Source: Elusimicrobiota bacterium (lineage in GTDB: Bacteria > CG03 > SLGR01 > PWQF01). Taken from it: DNA of 6,822 nt. Numbering within the stretch: position 1 is the first letter of the stretch; the number at the start of each line of letters is the position of its first letter. Position numbers and translations under genes: made by a program. The stretch is taken from contig PWMP01000032.1 in the NCBI GenBank assembly GCA_003558145.1, positions 1-6,822 on the forward strand. Direction: 5' to 3'. The notes under the pieces are model-generated. The model was given only the letters and a program-made list of their open reading frames with translations, was not told the origin of the DNA and ran no database searches. Below are positions 5,796 to 6,822 of the stretch, piece by piece.

Positions 5796-6691
5796 ACCGG
5801 CTGCCTCTTCCAGCGCCTGTGAAACCATATCCACTGAGAAGGATATTTTCTTAAAAAATCTTCAATAATTCGACTGTGCACGGCTGTAGCGGCAACTCTG
5901 TCGCTTATTTTAGTAATTGCCGGCATAATGCGGATGCTATGCCTTAAATCTTTCTTTCTGTATATGAATCCCGGCAATACTACTGTATTTCTCAGTTCGG
6001 AAAACCTGGCCACGCTTAGCGGCGTATAACACGGCATTCCAAAAAAATCCACAAACTCTCCTCCTTTTCTTGTGTCCTGATCAATAAGGATGCCAAGAAA
6101 CCGGCCCTTTTTTAATGATTCGGCCATGCGCCTTAAATTTCCTGTCCCCGAACGGTATACGGTGTTTACTCCGCGCAGTGAACGGAAAAAGACAAGCATA
6201 TTGTTGAGAAAGACATTTTTTATTACCCTTGCGGCAACATCCAGGGGATAACCTGCCATTGAAAGACAAGCTCCCATAAGTTCCCAGTTTCCTATATGAG
6301 CCGACAGAAGGATTATCCCTTTTCCTTCCTTCAGTGCCTTGTCTATATGTTCTTTTCCCTTCATTTCAATCCTGCCAAACCAGAAAGAACGGCTTCGAAA
6401 ATTAAGCATGCACAGTTCAGCCAGGTTCATTCCCATATTCCTGAAAACATCATCTCTGACAGTTTTTATCTCAACCGGTGATTTATCCGGAAACGCTTTT
6501 TTTAAATTTTTACCGGCAATATCCCTGTAGCGCGGGAACAAAAAGCAAAACCAAAAACCCAGCGTTCTTCCGGCAAAAAGCGAGATTTTATACGGAACCA
6601 GAATAAACAAAACCGATATAAAAAAAACTGCGCATGACAGCAGGAAATTACGCGCCAGCTTAAATTCCTTTGTTTTACGGACTTTCGTCAA
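5792..6691 (-). CDS. lpxL: Lipid A acyltransferase of the LpxL/HtrB family
   Basis: Inner-membrane acyltransferase of about 299 residues, near the usual 300, that adds a secondary acyl chain to lipid A precursors. A membrane segment at residues 16-34 (FLLSCAVFFISVLFILVPY) is followed by the catalytic HX4E motif H132-IGNW-E137. Then come LIDQDTRKGGEFVDFFG (202-218) and the family's closing QWIWFHRRWK (286-295). The exact acyl donor and whether Kdo is required cannot be read from sequence; other members act on phospholipids or glycolipids. The start is TTG 6691, but AAGGA lies only 3 bases before it; a CTG at 6658 with AAGGA 7 bases upstream is an alternative that loses 11 residues. The gene overlaps kdsC by 17 bases and lptC by four. 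Confidence 0.9.
   Translation of the reverse strand: MTKVRKTKEFKLARNFLLSCAVFFISVLFILVPYKISLFAGRTLGFWFCFLFPRYRDIAGKNLKKAFPDKSPVEIKTVRDDVFRNMGMNLAELCMLNFRSRSFWFGRIEMKGKEHIDKALKEGKGIILLSAHIGNWELMGACLSMAGYPLDVAARVIKNVFLNNMLVFFRSLRGVNTVYRSGTGNLRRMAESLKKGRFLGILIDQDTRKGGEFVDFFGMPCYTPLSVARFSELRNTVVLPGFIYRKKDLRHSIRIMPAITKISDRVAATAVHSRIIEDFLRKYPSQWIWFHRRWKRQPV
5804..5811 (-). promoter_or_regulatory. Ribosome binding site of lptC
   Basis: GGAAGAGG on the minus strand ends eight bases before ATG 5795. It lies within the 3' end of the acyltransferase gene and supports the shorter lptC start over the upstream in-frame start at 5834. Confidence 0.75.
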
Positions 6692-6822
6692 ATTTCCTTA
6701 GTATTTCCCCCCATTTTCCCCTCTCTTTTAAAATTTTTTCTATTATTTCCCGGACTGCTCCCCGCCCCCCGGAACTGGTGCTTATAAAATCTGAAATTTC
6801 TTTTATCTCTCCGGCAGCATCC
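6675..6822 (-). CDS. kdsC: 3-deoxy-D-manno-octulosonate 8-phosphate phosphatase, C-terminal part
   Basis: The last 48 codons of a gene entering from the window edge, ending at TAA 6675..6677. The protein reads DAAGEIKEISDFISTS, then GGRGAVREIIEKIL and KERGKWGEILRKFDESP. The D-A...E-K-AD-(V/I)-(T/S)...GG-GAVRE--E-IL---GKW pattern is the C-terminal signature of KdsC, the HAD-family phosphatase that releases Kdo from Kdo-8-phosphate. The catalytic aspartates lie outside the window. Its place ahead of the lipid A and lpt genes fits Kdo supply for LPS. The stop overlaps the acyltransferase start by 17 bases. The closely related HAD phosphatases of sialic acid synthesis are an alternative, but the gene order favours KdsC. 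Confidence 0.88.
   Translation of the reverse strand, partial: DAAGEIKEISDFISTSSGGRGAVREIIEKILKERGKWGEILRKFDESP

Noticed and set aside
5796..5834. Longer lptC start giving 13 extra residues
   Set aside because: The extension (MDMVSQALEEAAG) precedes the hydrophobic signal segment, lies inside the acyltransferase gene and has a poorer context than ATG 5795.
1..6822. CRISPR array, tRNA, rRNA, insertion sequence or phage genes
   Set aside because: No direct repeats, RNA gene signatures, transposase or phage proteins were seen; the space is almost fully taken up by the twelve genes.

Overview
The window is a single, tightly packed run of twelve genes, all read from the minus strand, so the biological order runs from position 6822 down to 1. 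The two outermost genes are cut by the window edges. There is no intergenic space beyond 14 bases. Most neighbours overlap by 4 to 23 bases, five of the junctions share an ATGA or TTGA quartet, and no rho-independent terminator or clear promoter was seen. The window therefore looks like the middle of one long operon.

Layout in transcription order. (1) Envelope block, 6822 to 3907: the 3' end of kdsC (Kdo-8-phosphate phosphatase), an LpxL/HtrB-type lipid A acyltransferase, then lptC, lptA and lptB. These make Kdo and acylated lipid A and supply parts of the LPS export machine. (2) Ribosome and PTS-regulation block, 3892 to 1074: a long-form hibernation promoting factor (hpf), a PtsN-type EIIA, HPr kinase/phosphorylase (hprK) and rapZ. 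(3) Mannose-family PTS block, 1077 to 1: EIIA, EIIB and the first 63 residues of EIIC. EIID, HPr and EI would be expected further on, but that is outside the window.

The order is a variant of the proteobacterial kdsC-lptCAB-rpoN-hpf-ptsN-rapZ cluster, with three differences: an acyltransferase sits between kdsC and lptC, rpoN is absent between lptB and hpf, and hprK sits between ptsN and rapZ. The organism must be a diderm (Gram-negative) bacterium making Kdo-containing LPS. The mix of HprK, a Man-type PTS and lpt genes, a moderate-to-low GC content, and frequent ATA and AGG/AGA codons and TTG starts recalls Omnitrophota or deltaproteobacteria-like lineages. That placement is inference only.

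The main surprise is hprK. It has an in-frame TAA at codon 257, yet reading simply continues in the same frame for 59 more well-conserved codons, including the PxxPGRN segment linked to the dephosphorylation activity. The family's catalytic histidine before the P-loop is also replaced by arginine. Either the gene is decaying, or the stop is a sequencing error or is read through.
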